In this document: in pieces, positions 1 to 8,092 of the stretch | How positions within the stretch are numbered: the stretch's first letter is position 1 | Layout: each line of letters opens with the position of its first letter | NCBI GenBank assembly: GCA_027364695.1 | Contig: DAHXOV010000102.1 | Coordinates: 1 to 14,578, forward strand | Source: a bacterium | GTDB taxonomy: Bacteria; Bacteroidota; Bacteroidia; B-17B0; Aurantibacillaceae | DNA length: 14,578 nt | Direction of reading: 5' to 3' | Program-made: the position numbers and the translations under genes | Notes under the pieces: model-generated | What the model was told of the DNA's origin: nothing | Databases searched by the model: none | The model's input: only the letters and a program-made list of their open reading frames with translations

Positions 1-1
1 A

Positions 2-505
2 ATTAAACCCGATGTGTGTGCAATGGGAGTAAATACTACTTTTGCATCTTCAGGCGGATTGGCTGTAAATGGAAACGGCACCTCCTTTTCAAGCCCTTTA
101 ATAGCAGGATCTGCCGCTTGTTTGTGGCAAGGAAAATCTAACTTAAATAACATACAACTTTTGAACCTGATAAAACAAAACAGTAGTAATACTAACAACC
201 CTGATAATAACATAGGATGGGGAATCCCCAATTTTTGTAATACTTTGACCAGCGTTCAAGAGTGGATCAAAGGTAAAAATATAAGAATTTTTCCCAACCC
301 TTCCAGTCATGTTTTTTATATAGAATCATCTGATTTAATAAAGCAGGTAAGTATGATAAATATTTTAGGAAACAAAGTGTTTGAAAAAAGCACCGATAAC
401 TTTTCATGTAAAATAGACGCTCAATATCTTGCAAATGGAATTTATTTTGTGGCTATAGAACTGAAAAACGGAGAAATTTTTTACCTCAAAGTGTTGAAAG
501 AATAA
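2..505 (+). CDS. Subtilisin-like (S8) serine protease with T9SS sorting domain, C-terminal part
   Basis: This is the 3' end (167 codons plus stop) of a gene that begins left of the window; the frame is open from base 2, so the internal GTG at 14 is not the start. The fragment carries the S8 nucleophile motif GTSFSSP, with the catalytic serine codon at 83-85, inside the usual conserved stretch after IKPDV. The Asp and His of the triad must lie upstream. The last ~75 residues (IRIFPNPSS through GIYFVAIELKNGEIFYLKVLKE) form a type A type IX secretion sorting domain, with the typical PNP start, a 'LGNKVF' strand and a 'LANGIYFV' strand. I infer export across both membranes by the Sec pathway and then the T9SS, followed by surface attachment or release. 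It has no evident link to the nitrate genes. The class is clear; the substrate is unknown. Confidence 0.9.
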   Translation: MKPDVCAMGVNTTFASSGGLAVNGNGTSFSSPLIAGSAACLWQGKSNLNNIQLLNLIKQNSSNTNNPDNNIGWGIPNFCNTLTSVQEWIKGKNIRIFPNPSSHVFYIESSDLIKQVSMINILGNKVFEKSTDNFSCKIDAQYLANGIYFVAIELKNGEIFYLKVLKE

Positions 506-609
506 TTGCTTTTTTTTAATTTATTTATCTCAGTCATTTGCACTTACTTCAATGCCTCAAAATCTCCCAACAAGTAATTCTTATAAATCTTTTTTCTTTT
601 TCGGCAGCA

Positions 610-1035
610 TTATCTATCCATCTTGTCAACATACTCGCTTATATGCTCAATGGCTTTCTGAATGCCCGATGAGATAAGAGATAAAGTGCTGTCGTCTGTG
701 CTTTTTTCAATAAAAACAAATGCTATATAACAAGCACAAGTAGAAGGTATTTTCAGTGTATATTGTTGCAACCGAAAAGATTCTTTTATCTTTCTTTTTA
801 CTTTATTTCTCTGAGTGGCTTTTTTAATGTTTTTTTTAGGAACAGATACGAGGATCTTGTAGGGAGTATATGGATTTTCTTCGCTTTTTATTTTATTCAG
901 TAAATAAACCACTCTTAATGGATGTTTTACTATATTTTTTCCATTTTCAAATAAATAAGTTATTTCCTTTTTATTTCTTAATATCTGATGTTTTTTCAGG
1001 GTATATCTCAATTTCACAAAAAGATGGTTAAGCAT
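610..1035 (-). CDS. rnpA: Ribonuclease P protein component
   Basis: Protein subunit of RNase P, which helps the catalytic RNA remove 5' leaders from pre-tRNAs in the cytoplasm. The 141-residue product has the family core: an N-terminal 'LKKHQILRNKKEITYLFENGK' region and the basic RNR-type motif in 'KILVSVPKKNIKKATQRNKVKRKIKESFR' (VSVPKK, then RNKVKR). Length is normal. The ATG at 1035 overlaps the gyrB stop by 8 bp, which suggests cotranscription and coupled translation. In-frame GTG (1017) or TTG (about 1011) would give a start closer to the usual MxxYTLKK and remain possible. It faces the protease gene tail to tail across a 104-bp AT-rich gap. Confidence 0.92.
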   Translation of the reverse strand: MLNHLFVKLRYTLKKHQILRNKKEITYLFENGKNIVKHPLRVVYLLNKIKSEENPYTPYKILVSVPKKNIKKATQRNKVKRKIKESFRLQQYTLKIPSTCACYIAFVFIEKSTDDSTLSLISSGIQKAIEHISEYVDKMDR

Positions 1036-2980
1036 CTATTTTAGCATAGCGGGCATTTTGTTCTATAAATTCTCTGCGAGGCGCTACTTCTTCTCCCATC
1101 AGCATTGAGAATATTCTATCTGCTTCTGCTGCGTTATCTATAGTAACTTGTTTGAGTGTCCTTGTTTCTGGATTCATCGTTGTTTCCCATAATTGTTCTG
1201 CATTCATTTCTCCGAGCCCTTTGTACCTTTGCACTGTAACGCTCTCTGGTTTATCGCCGCCAATTTTTTTGACGGATTCATCTCTTTGAGTATCACTCCA
1301 ACAATATACTTGCTCCTTGCTTTTTTTTACTAAGTATAGTGGTGGAGAAGCGATGAATACATGTCCTCTTTCAATAAGCTCTCTCATGTGTCTAAAAAAG
1401 AATGTTAGAATCAATGTAGTGATATGCGAACCATCTATGTCTGCATCGGTCATGATGACAATTTTATGATAACGCAATTTTTCTAGGTTCAATGCTTTTT
1501 CATCTTCTTTAGTCCCTCTAAATACACCCAATGCGGTGTAAATATTTTTAATTTCTTCATTATCATAAACTTTTGATTCCAAGGCTTTTTCTACATTGAG
1601 AATTTTTCCTCTTAATGGTAATATGGCTTGATATTCTCTATTCCTGCCTTGTTTAGCTGTACCACCGGCAGAGTCGCCTTCCACCAAAAATATCTCACAT
1701 TGCTCAGGATTAGAATTGGAGCAGTCCGCTAGTTTGCCAGGTAATCCACCACCACTCATAACCGACTTTCTTTGTACAAGCTCTCGTGCTTTTCTTGCAG
1801 CTATTCTTGCTGTTGCAGCAAGTATTACTTTATCTACGATGGTTTTGGCTTGCTTAGGATGCTCTTCCAAATAATGTTCTAATGCTTCACTTATAGCCAT
1901 ATCCAGCGCCCCCATTACTTCATTATTGCCCAATTTTGTTTTTGTTTGTCCTTCAAATTGTGGTTCAGCTACTTTAACGGAAATAACAGCAGTGAGTCCT
2001 TCTCTAAAATCATCGCCTGTAATTTCTACTTTTGCCTTTGCCAATAGTCCATTTTTATCAGCATAAGATTTGAGTGTGCGCGTAAGCCCTCTTCTGAAGC
2101 CTGCCAAATGTGTCCCTCCTTCAATTGTATTGATGTTATTGACATAACTCTGAATAGTCTCTACATAAGTATTATTGTAAGTCAGTGCGACCTCTACAGG
2201 TATGCTTTGTTTTTCGGTATTGAAGTAAATGACATCATGTAAGAGTTTTTCTTTACCCGCATCTAAATATTCTACAAATTCTTTAAGTCCACCTTCTGAA
2301 TAAAAAACTTCAGAATAATACTGCCCACTGTCATCGGTTCTTCTTTCATCTATTAAAGTAATGCGAATGCCTTTATTTAAAAAAGAAAGCTCTCTCATTC
2401 TATTGGCAATGGTAGTATAATTAAATTCTGTTACATTAAAAATTTCGGGATCAGGTTGAAATGTTACAATGGTTCCTCTACGATGAGTTTCACCTATGAA
2501 CCTGACATCATCTAAGGGTTGTCCTTTTGAATATTCCTGGACAAATATTTTTCCTTCTCTATGCACTTCTGCTTTGAGGTGAATAGATAAAGCATTGACA
2601 CAAGACACCCCTACACCGTGTAATCCACCAGAAACCTTGTAAGTATCTTTGTCAAATTTTCCACCAGCATGGAGTACCGTCATTACTACTTGCAGAGCAG
2701 ATACCCCTTGCTTTGGGTGGATGTCTGTTGGGATACCGCGTCCATCGTCTTTTACTGTGATAGAATTGTTGTTATGAATGGTAAGCTCTGTATTTTTACA
2801 ATATCCTGCAAGTGCCTCATCAATAGAGTTATCTACCACTTCATATACCAGATGATGCAATCCTCTTACCCCTACATCCCCTATGTACATGGCGGGACGT
2901 TTGCGTACAGCTTCTAAGCCTTCCAATACCTGTATGTTGTCAGCACTGTAGTTTTTTATTTCCTTTTCTGAATTTTCCAT
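1028..2980 (-). CDS. gyrB: DNA gyrase subunit B
   Basis: ATPase/TOPRIM subunit of DNA gyrase; with GyrA it introduces negative supercoils. The 650-residue product is full length for the form without the E. coli-type insert. The GHKL ATPase domain is visible near the N terminus (RKRPAMYIG; EVVDNSIDEA around 47-55; DDGRGIP; GLHGVG). The transducer region carries QTKTKLGN. The TOPRIM domain has EGDSAGG starting at E434 and DADIDG with D512/D514/D516 as Mg ligands. The C-terminal QRYKGLGEMN motif is intact. GyrB and ParE are close relatives; PLRGKILNVEKA and overall size favour GyrB but do not fully exclude ParE. It is the first gene of a gyrB-rnpA pair, transcribed away from narK1. Confidence 0.93.
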   Translation of the reverse strand: MENSEKEIKNYSADNIQVLEGLEAVRKRPAMYIGDVGVRGLHHLVYEVVDNSIDEALAGYCKNTELTIHNNNSITVKDDGRGIPTDIHPKQGVSALQVVMTVLHAGGKFDKDTYKVSGGLHGVGVSCVNALSIHLKAEVHREGKIFVQEYSKGQPLDDVRFIGETHRRGTIVTFQPDPEIFNVTEFNYTTIANRMRELSFLNKGIRITLIDERRTDDSGQYYSEVFYSEGGLKEFVEYLDAGKEKLLHDVIYFNTEKQSIPVEVALTYNNTYVETIQSYVNNINTIEGGTHLAGFRRGLTRTLKSYADKNGLLAKAKVEITGDDFREGLTAVISVKVAEPQFEGQTKTKLGNNEVMGALDMAISEALEHYLEEHPKQAKTIVDKVILAATARIAARKARELVQRKSVMSGGGLPGKLADCSNSNPEQCEIFLVEGDSAGGTAKQGRNREYQAILPLRGKILNVEKALESKVYDNEEIKNIYTALGVFRGTKEDEKALNLEKLRYHKIVIMTDADIDGSHITTLILTFFFRHMRELIERGHVFIASPPLYLVKKSKEQVYCWSDTQRDESVKKIGGDKPESVTVQRYKGLGEMNAEQLWETTMNPETRTLKQVTIDNAAEADRIFSMLMGEEVAPRREFIEQNARYAKIDA

Positions 2981-2999
2981 TAGATAAAATTTAAGCCCT

Positions 3000-3030
3000 T
3001 AAAGATAATGAAAAGGAAGCAATATAACAA
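3000..3030 (-). promoter_or_regulatory. Candidate housekeeping promoter of gyrB-rnpA
   Basis: On the minus strand, TTG (3030-3028) is followed after 20 bases by TATCTTTA (3007-3000), one mismatch from the Bacteroidota -7 consensus TAnnTTTG, with a -33-like TTG at about the expected distance. It ends 19 bases before the gyrB ATG. The match is partial, so this is a suggestion only. Confidence 0.35.
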
Positions 3031-3045
3031 GTATTTTATGAAAAC

Positions 3046-3111
3046 TGACAACAATCATAATGATAGATGACTTATCTCATTAAATGCAGGGATATTCTGT
3101 CTGTATGTTTG
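3046..3111 (+). promoter_or_regulatory. narK1 promoter with tandem CRP/FNR-type boxes
   Basis: The -7 box TATGTTTG (3104-3111) fits TAnnTTTG fully, and no convincing TTTG -33 element precedes it. Box A, TGACTTATCTCA (3068-3079), has the TGA-N6-TCA half-site spacing of CRP/FNR operators and ends 24 bases before the -7 box, which places its centre near -41.5 (class II). Box B, TGACAACAATCA (3046-3057), lies exactly 22 bp further upstream, two helical turns, on the same face. Together they suggest an activator-dependent promoter. The narK1 ATG at 3136 follows a leader of roughly 20 bases with no Shine-Dalgarno sequence. Confidence 0.65.
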
Positions 3112-3135
3112 TGCCGTATAAAAAAACAATGACTT

Positions 3136-4611
3136 ATGGAAGTACAATACAGTTTAGGCAAAGCACACAGGATACTGTTTTTTAATACATTGGCATTCAC
3201 AGCATGTTTTGCTGTATGGACATTAAATGGAGTATTAGCAACATTTTTAATAGACAACGGTGTATTTAAGTGGGGACCTATAGAATTAGGCTGGTTGATG
3301 GGTATTCCTATACTTACAGGGGCTGTTTTTCGTTTGCCGATGGGTATTTTAACGGATAAAGTAGGTGGAAAGTGGGTGTTTTTCTTTCTTTTAATTTTTT
3401 GTGCTATTTCTGTTTATTTATTAAGTTATGCTAATAATTTTTGGAGTTTTGCTTTATTAAGTTTGTGCTTTGGGATGGCAGGGAGTAGTTTTGCAATTGG
3501 CATCGCTTATACTTCCGTATGGTATCCAAAAGAATGGCAAGGAAGAGCACTGGGTATCTTTGGAATGGGAAATGCAGGAGCAGCGCTCACTACTTTATTA
3601 TCACCTACTTTACTAAATAAATTTACTCATAATGGTACTAATCTGAGTAATTGGACAATGCTGCCTAAAGTTTACAGTGTCATGATGCTGGCGATAGCCA
3701 TTTTATTTGTATTGTTTACCGAAAATAGAAGGCCATCTACTCCATCAAGAACCATCAGTCAAATGTTGAAACCTTTATCCAGTGTTAGAGTCTGGAGGTT
3801 TGGCTTTTACTACTTTTTAGTATTTGGTTGTTTTGTTGCTTTCTCTCAGTGGTTAATGCCTTATTTTATAAATGTTTATTCAACCTCATTGGTAGTAGCG
3901 GGTATATTTGCATCTTTGTTCAGCTTACCATCTGGAGTGATACGAGCATTAGGAGGATGGATGAGTGATAAATGGGGGGCAAGAAAGGTGATGAAAGCGG
4001 TATTTGAATGGTCCATCATTATTAGTTTTTTGTTGATTTTTCCAAAAACGATCATTACTACGCCAGGCAAAGGTATAATGGCAACAAAGAATGGGAAAGT
4101 AACTTTTGTAAATGATTCTTTAATAAAAGTAAATGAGAAAGCCTATACTCTGGTAAAAAAAAGAGATAAAAGATCTGATATTGGATACAATATTTTGCCA
4201 ACTAAAACAATGTGGCAGGAATCAGTGGTAAAAGCGGGTGATGAGGTTACAAAGAAACAGTTGTTAGCAAAAGGAATCAGCGAAATTAAATTTGATGCAA
4301 TTATGTGGATATATGGGGTACTTGTAATCATTATTGGAATCGTGTGGGGCATAGGAAAAGCCGGTGTATATAAATACATTCCTGATTATTTCCCTAATGA
4401 CGTAGGCGCAGTGGGTGGATTGGTAGGAGTAATAGGGGCTTTGGGGGGCTTCATTTGTCCTATTGTGTTTGGTTACTTATTAGAGTGGACAGGTATATGG
4501 ACAAGTTGCTGGGTACTCATGCTGATTATTTCCATAATATGTTATTGGTGGTTACAGAAAGTGGTTGCAGCAATGATGGATAAATCCCCAGAATTTAGAG
4601 AACAATTTTAA
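3136..4611 (+). CDS. narK1: NarK1-type nitrate transporter (MFS, nitrate/nitrite porter family)
   Basis: Inner-membrane MFS carrier for nitrate uptake, 491 residues, about 12 membrane segments. The first nitrate signature reads GIFGMGNAGAA (about 140-150) and the second VGVIGALGGFICP (about 430). The two arginines expected to bind nitrate are present: R66 in TM2 (AVFRLPMG) and R270 in TM8 (GVIRALGGWMSDK). Signature 1 (GNAGAA) resembles the NarK1 group, thought to be nitrate/proton symporters, rather than the GNFGVS of the second copy at 6082; subtype is an inference. An unusual hydrophilic insert of about 85 residues (roughly 304-388) lies between TM9 and TM10 and should face the periplasm. 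It starts its own transcription unit, shared with the porin 21 bp downstream, under a CRP/FNR-type promoter. Confidence 0.88.
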   Translation: MEVQYSLGKAHRILFFNTLAFTACFAVWTLNGVLATFLIDNGVFKWGPIELGWLMGIPILTGAVFRLPMGILTDKVGGKWVFFFLLIFCAISVYLLSYANNFWSFALLSLCFGMAGSSFAIGIAYTSVWYPKEWQGRALGIFGMGNAGAALTTLLSPTLLNKFTHNGTNLSNWTMLPKVYSVMMLAIAILFVLFTENRRPSTPSRTISQMLKPLSSVRVWRFGFYYFLVFGCFVAFSQWLMPYFINVYSTSLVVAGIFASLFSLPSGVIRALGGWMSDKWGARKVMKAVFEWSIIISFLLIFPKTIITTPGKGIMATKNGKVTFVNDSLIKVNEKAYTLVKKRDKRSDIGYNILPTKTMWQESVVKAGDEVTKKQLLAKGISEIKFDAIMWIYGVLVIIIGIVWGIGKAGVYKYIPDYFPNDVGAVGGLVGVIGALGGFICPIVFGYLLEWTGIWTSCWVLMLIISIICYWWLQKVVAAMMDKSPEFREQF

Positions 4612-4632
4612 TAAAATGAAATAAATAAATAT

Positions 4633-5994
4633 ATGAAAATAACAAAAAAAGTATTATTGACAAGTGCCTTGTATATCTTGTCTGTGGCAGGATGGGGGCA
4701 AAATACATCAGAACCAGCTAAGGGGATAAAACATGAACTTATCCCTCAGATCATGACAAGGGGAGAATACAGACGTGGGTATCAGGCATTGGCAGATACG
4801 AACCAGAAACCAGCGGCTTTTATTGGACAAAGAACACGATTGACATATAAAATGACCAGCGATAAATTTGATATTGTTATATCTGCTCAGGATATCCGAA
4901 TATGGGGGCAAACATCCCAGCTAAGCCTTGATACTGCGACGAGATTATCATTGGCAGAAGGTTATGGAGCAATAAAGTTTGACAAAATAAATAACCTTAA
5001 AATAGGAAGGCAAATTATTTCTTATGATGAGGATAGGATCATTGGTTCTTTGGACTGGGCATTTCAGGCGAGAAGGCACGATTTAGTTTTATTTGAACAT
5101 AAAAACGATAGTATCCTCACATTTCATATCGGTGCTGCTTGGAACCAAAAATCGGATTATTACAACACGACTGTATATGGTGTACCAAAAAATTACAAGA
5201 CACTACAATATTTGTGGTTATTCAGACAGATGAAAACATGGAACATCAGTTGGCTATTTCTTAACAATGGTACACAACATAGCAAAACAATAAGTGGTAA
5301 AAAATACTATTATGATCGTTATTCTCAAACATTTGGATTGAATACTAATATTAAAGTTGAAAAAATCTCTCTCAATGCTTTTGCTTATTATCAGATGGGC
5401 TATGATGCTGGTATCTTAAATGCATCAGGAGATACAAAATACATCAGTGCTTATGATCTTGGTTTTAACTTCAACTATAAGGCAATAGATTGGTTAAACA
5501 TTTCAGTAGGAGGAGAGTATTTATCAGGTACAAGTCAAAATCCACAAAAACAAAATCAATCTCGTTCCTTTAACCCTTTTTACGGTACTAATCACAGATT
5601 TAATGGATATATGGATTATTTTTATGTAGGTAATCATATCAATAGTGTTGGACTAGTAGATACTTACCTGAAATTAAATTTTGGAAAGGGAAAGTGGAAT
5701 TATTTTGTCAATGTTCATAATTTTCAGGCAGCAGAAGATATAAAGGATGTGAAGAATTCTACTCCTAATAAGTTCGTGTCTATGGATAAGCAATTAGGAC
5801 AAGAAGTAGATTTAAGTTTTTTGTATAAAATAAGCGATGGCGTTTCTATTCAGGCAGGGTATAGTCAAATGTTTGGAACAGAGTCAATGGTGGCTATCAG
5901 AGGAGGGAAAACATCAGAGACAAGCAATTGGGCATATATTATATTTCATTTTAGACCAGGCGTGATGTTCCCAAAAACAGGGCTTAAACAATAA
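4633..5994 (+). CDS. Outer-membrane beta-barrel porin, alginate-export-like family
   Basis: A 453-residue protein with a signal peptide (MKITKKVLLTSALYILSVAGWGQ; cleavage likely just before or after the Q). Alternating-hydrophobicity strands rich in Tyr, Trp, Phe and Asn run to the end. The early stretch (TRGEYRRGYQ, then RTRLTYKM, IGRQIISYDEDRIIGSLDW) resembles the 'alginate export' porin family, though I could not run a profile. No plug or TonB box is seen, so passive diffusion is expected. It lies 21 bp after narK1 and just before narK2, which suggests that it supplies nitrate or releases nitrite across the outer membrane. That substrate is inferred from position alone. It ends in LKQ rather than the usual terminal aromatic residue, although a Phe-rich strand (IIFHFRPGVMF) lies close to the end. 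Confidence 0.75.
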   Translation: MKITKKVLLTSALYILSVAGWGQNTSEPAKGIKHELIPQIMTRGEYRRGYQALADTNQKPAAFIGQRTRLTYKMTSDKFDIVISAQDIRIWGQTSQLSLDTATRLSLAEGYGAIKFDKINNLKIGRQIISYDEDRIIGSLDWAFQARRHDLVLFEHKNDSILTFHIGAAWNQKSDYYNTTVYGVPKNYKTLQYLWLFRQMKTWNISWLFLNNGTQHSKTISGKKYYYDRYSQTFGLNTNIKVEKISLNAFAYYQMGYDAGILNASGDTKYISAYDLGFNFNYKAIDWLNISVGGEYLSGTSQNPQKQNQSRSFNPFYGTNHRFNGYMDYFYVGNHINSVGLVDTYLKLNFGKGKWNYFVNVHNFQAAEDIKDVKNSTPNKFVSMDKQLGQEVDLSFLYKISDGVSIQAGYSQMFGTESMVAIRGGKTSETSNWAYIIFHFRPGVMFPKTGLKQ

Positions 5995-6010
5995 AGATTT
6001 TGAGCACTTA

Positions 6011-6053
6011 TGATATAAATCATTTTATGAGGGTGCTTTAATAAACAGATTTG
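6011..6053 (+). promoter_or_regulatory. narK2 promoter with CRP/FNR-type box
   Basis: A perfect TGAT-N4-ATCA palindrome, TGATATAAATCA (6011-6022), is followed after 23 bases by CAGATTTG (6046-6053), one mismatch from TAnnTTTG. Spacing matches the other promoters of the island within 1 bp. The narK2 ATG is at 6082. Caveat: the palindrome is nested inside AGCAC (6003-6007) / GTGCT (6033-6037), so the same stretch could fold as a hairpin at the end of the porin transcript. Confidence 0.6.
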
Positions 6054-6081
6054 CATTTTGTAAGAATTTAAAATAAAATTT

Positions 6082-7473
6082 ATGGCAACATGGTTAAACA
6101 GATGGGCGCCCGAAAACATTGATTTTTGGGAAAAAGAAGGGGGCAAAAAGCAAGCCTGGAAAACATTGATGGTTAGCACTATCTCTTTATTATTTTCTTT
6201 CTCAACATGGTTTGTGATAAGTGCAGTAGTAGTGAAATTGCCAGGTATAGGCTTTAAGTTTAATCAAATGGAGTTGTTTTGGCTGGCTGCAATGCCTGGT
6301 TTATCAGGAGGTATCTTGCGCATTATCAATACTTTTTTAATACCTCTTTATGGTACCAGACATGTCATTACAACTACTGTTTTTTTGAAGATAATCCCTA
6401 TGCTATGGTTAGTGAAAGCAATCAACGACCCTACTACTTCATTCGGTGAATTTTTAGCCATTTCATTTTTATGTGGTTTAGGCGGGGGGGATTTTTCTTC
6501 TTACATGCCTTCTACCAGTTTATTTTTTCCAAAAAGATTACAGGGTCTGGCTTTAGGTATACAGGCAGGTATAGGAAATTTTGGGGTTTCGGTAGTACAA
6601 TTTGTAACGCCATGGATTATTGGTTTTGCTGCTTTTGGTTCTATCATTGGTGGTCCGCAAGAATTTCATAAAGGAGAGGCGGTAAAACAAATATGGTTAC
6701 AAAATGCACCATTCATATATGTACCATTTTTAATGGTCATGGGCTTTGTAGCATGGGCTACATTGAAGAGTATCCCTGTAAAAGCTAACTTTAAGGAACA
6801 ACTGGATATTTTTAACGATAAACATACTTGGTACTGCACCCTTATTTATATCATGACATTTGGTTCATTTGCGGGGTTCTCTGCTGCATTTCCACTCATG
6901 ATAAAAGAAATATATGGCTCATTTGAAAATGCCCCAGACCCTTTAAAATATGCCTTTTATGGACCTTTGATTGGCTCAGTTCTCAGGGTGATATTTGGAT
7001 CTCCATCAGATAAATGGGGGGGTGCCGTATTTACACTTCTTTCGGGAATAGGATTAATCGTTACTTCTATTATAATTATTTTTAGTGGTGCTTTGACACC
7101 AAGTTCATTAAATAATTTTCCCACTTTTGTTAGTTTGATGCTGTTATTATTCTTTTTTACAGGCATAGGAAACGCTTCCACATTCAGGCAATTTCCAATA
7201 GCATTTGCATTTAATCCAAGAAAAGCAGCTGGAGTAATAGGATTTACTGCTGCAATAGCTACTTTTGGTCCATTTATTTTTAATACTTTAATAGGAACGA
7301 GTATAAAATCATACGGTAGTGCTGCTCCATTTTTTTGGGGAGCCGTGGTATTTTACTTAGTTGCATTGTACCTTAACTGGAAACATTATTATAGTAGAAA
7401 TGGTGAAAGGTATGACAGAGGAAATAAGGGAGGAACATGGTGGGATAAAGCTAAGGCTAGCTATGTGGGATAA
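6082..7473 (+). CDS. narK2: NarK2-type nitrate/nitrite transporter (MFS)
   Basis: Inner-membrane nitrate/nitrite carrier of 463 residues with about 12 membrane segments. The run GLGGGDFSSYMPSTSLFFP, then GIQAGIGNFGVSVVQF (G159 to F172), is typical of the NarK2/NarU group, which exchanges nitrate for nitrite. Substrate arginines are R80 in TM2 (SGGILRIIN) and R302 in TM8 (GSVLRVIFGSPSDKWGG). The second signature is GVIGFTAAIATFGPF. There is no extramembrane insert, unlike narK1. Having one copy of each type matches other respiratory nitrate gene sets, where the pair handles start-up import and steady exchange. It has its own CRP/FNR-type promoter. A run of seven G at 6484-6490 falls inside the GGG codons of the conserved motif. 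Confidence 0.9.
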   Translation: MATWLNRWAPENIDFWEKEGGKKQAWKTLMVSTISLLFSFSTWFVISAVVVKLPGIGFKFNQMELFWLAAMPGLSGGILRIINTFLIPLYGTRHVITTTVFLKIIPMLWLVKAINDPTTSFGEFLAISFLCGLGGGDFSSYMPSTSLFFPKRLQGLALGIQAGIGNFGVSVVQFVTPWIIGFAAFGSIIGGPQEFHKGEAVKQIWLQNAPFIYVPFLMVMGFVAWATLKSIPVKANFKEQLDIFNDKHTWYCTLIYIMTFGSFAGFSAAFPLMIKEIYGSFENAPDPLKYAFYGPLIGSVLRVIFGSPSDKWGGAVFTLLSGIGLIVTSIIIIFSGALTPSSLNNFPTFVSLMLLLFFFTGIGNASTFRQFPIAFAFNPRKAAGVIGFTAAIATFGPFIFNTLIGTSIKSYGSAAPFFWGAVVFYLVALYLNWKHYYSRNGERYDRGNKGGTWWDKAKASYVG

Positions 7474-7520
7474 AAAATGGAAGGTGGGATAGCTTAACAT
7501 ACATCACCTGCTTGTAAAAA

Positions 7521-7541
7521 AGAAAATTTAAAAACTTTTCT
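7521..7541. terminator. Possible weak bidirectional terminator between narK2 and moaE
   Basis: In the 122-bp gap between the convergent narK2 and moaE genes, AGAAAA (7521-7526) can pair with TTTTCT (7536-7541) around a 9-base loop. A-rich DNA lies to the left and T/C-rich DNA to the right. The stem is short and nearly all A-T. An alternative, AGGTG/CACCT with an 18-base loop, lies just upstream. Position is the best argument. Confidence 0.25.
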
Positions 7542-7595
7542 CCTAACTTTCACAGATTCAACAATTCTTAGCGATAACAAGTACAGGTAAACTAT

Positions 7596-8027
7596 CTACG
7601 GAGTATTTTCTTTCCATTGATACTCATTGGTATTAAATATCTCTTTACCATAAATAGGGACTTTGTTTTTTATTTGTTCAACTATCCATTCACAGGCAGC
7701 AAATGACGCTTTTCTGTGTTGAGAAGAAATAAAAACAAAAAGAGAGATTTCCCCCACTTTTACAAATCCTAAACTATGATATATATGCACACATCGCAAA
7801 TCAAACTTTTGAAAACTTTCTTCTATAATTTCATGAAATATTTTATCAGCCATTTCTTCATAAGCACCGTATTCTATTCCTACCACTTCTTTTCCATCAA
7901 TGACATCTGCCCTCACCTGCCCTAAAAAAACAGAGTGTGCGCCAATATCTGTTTTTAAAGCATGCTTTGTAATTGACTCTGTTATTAATTCAGAAGATAC
8001 AGGACCATGGATGAATTTTTTTTTCAT
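7596..8027 (-). CDS. moaE: Molybdopterin synthase catalytic (large) subunit
   Basis: MoaE, with thiocarboxylated MoaD, adds the two dithiolene sulfurs that turn cyclic pyranopterin monophosphate into molybdopterin in the cytoplasm. The 143-residue product has normal length. Visible family marks are GAHSVFLGQVR (29-39), the Y-x-x-Y/MA stretch (about 53-60), HR (104-105) in SSQHRKASF, and the C-terminal active-site lysines K120 or K122 and K128 in 'IKNKVPIYGKE'. It is the only minus-strand gene of the island, divergent from the hemerythrin-moaA operon across 125 bp, and the palindrome at 8093-8104 lies between them. No -7 box at the island's usual spacing was found on its side. moaD is not in the window, so it must be elsewhere. 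Confidence 0.92.
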   Translation of the reverse strand: MKKKFIHGPVSSELITESITKHALKTDIGAHSVFLGQVRADVIDGKEVVGIEYGAYEEMADKIFHEIIEESFQKFDLRCVHIYHSLGFVKVGEISLFVFISSQHRKASFAACEWIVEQIKNKVPIYGKEIFNTNEYQWKENTP

Positions 8028-8092
8028 ACAAAATCTTTGATTGGCAAATATCTATAAAAATATGTGTAGTGTTTTCAATAAAAATAAAAAAC

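Noticed and set aside
506..609. Search for a terminator or small RNA between the protease gene and rnpA
   Set aside because: Only AT-rich sequence with T-runs was seen, with no stable inverted repeat.
2669..2917. Plus-strand open frame inside gyrB
   Set aside because: It is a shadow of the gyrB coding frame with no start signal.
3058..3082. Inverted repeat TAATGA-N13-TCATTA in the narK1 promoter
   Set aside because: Its centre (3070) does not fit the spacing shared by the other promoters; the overlapping TGA-N6-TCA at 3068-3079 does. The longer repeat is probably incidental in AT-rich DNA.
3072..3257. Minus-strand open frame across the narK1 promoter and gene start
   Set aside because: It overlaps the promoter and narK1, and the peptide shows no family features.
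6003..6037. AGCAC/GTGCT hairpin enclosing the narK2 palindrome, as a terminator of the porin
   Set aside because: The stem is only 5 bp with unpaired bases on both sides and no T-tract, and the palindrome fits the shared operator pattern. It is kept as a caveat in the promoter entry.
6471..6671. Second plus-strand frame inside narK2
   Set aside because: It is a shadow of narK2, aromatic-rich because of the frame shift, with no independent signal.
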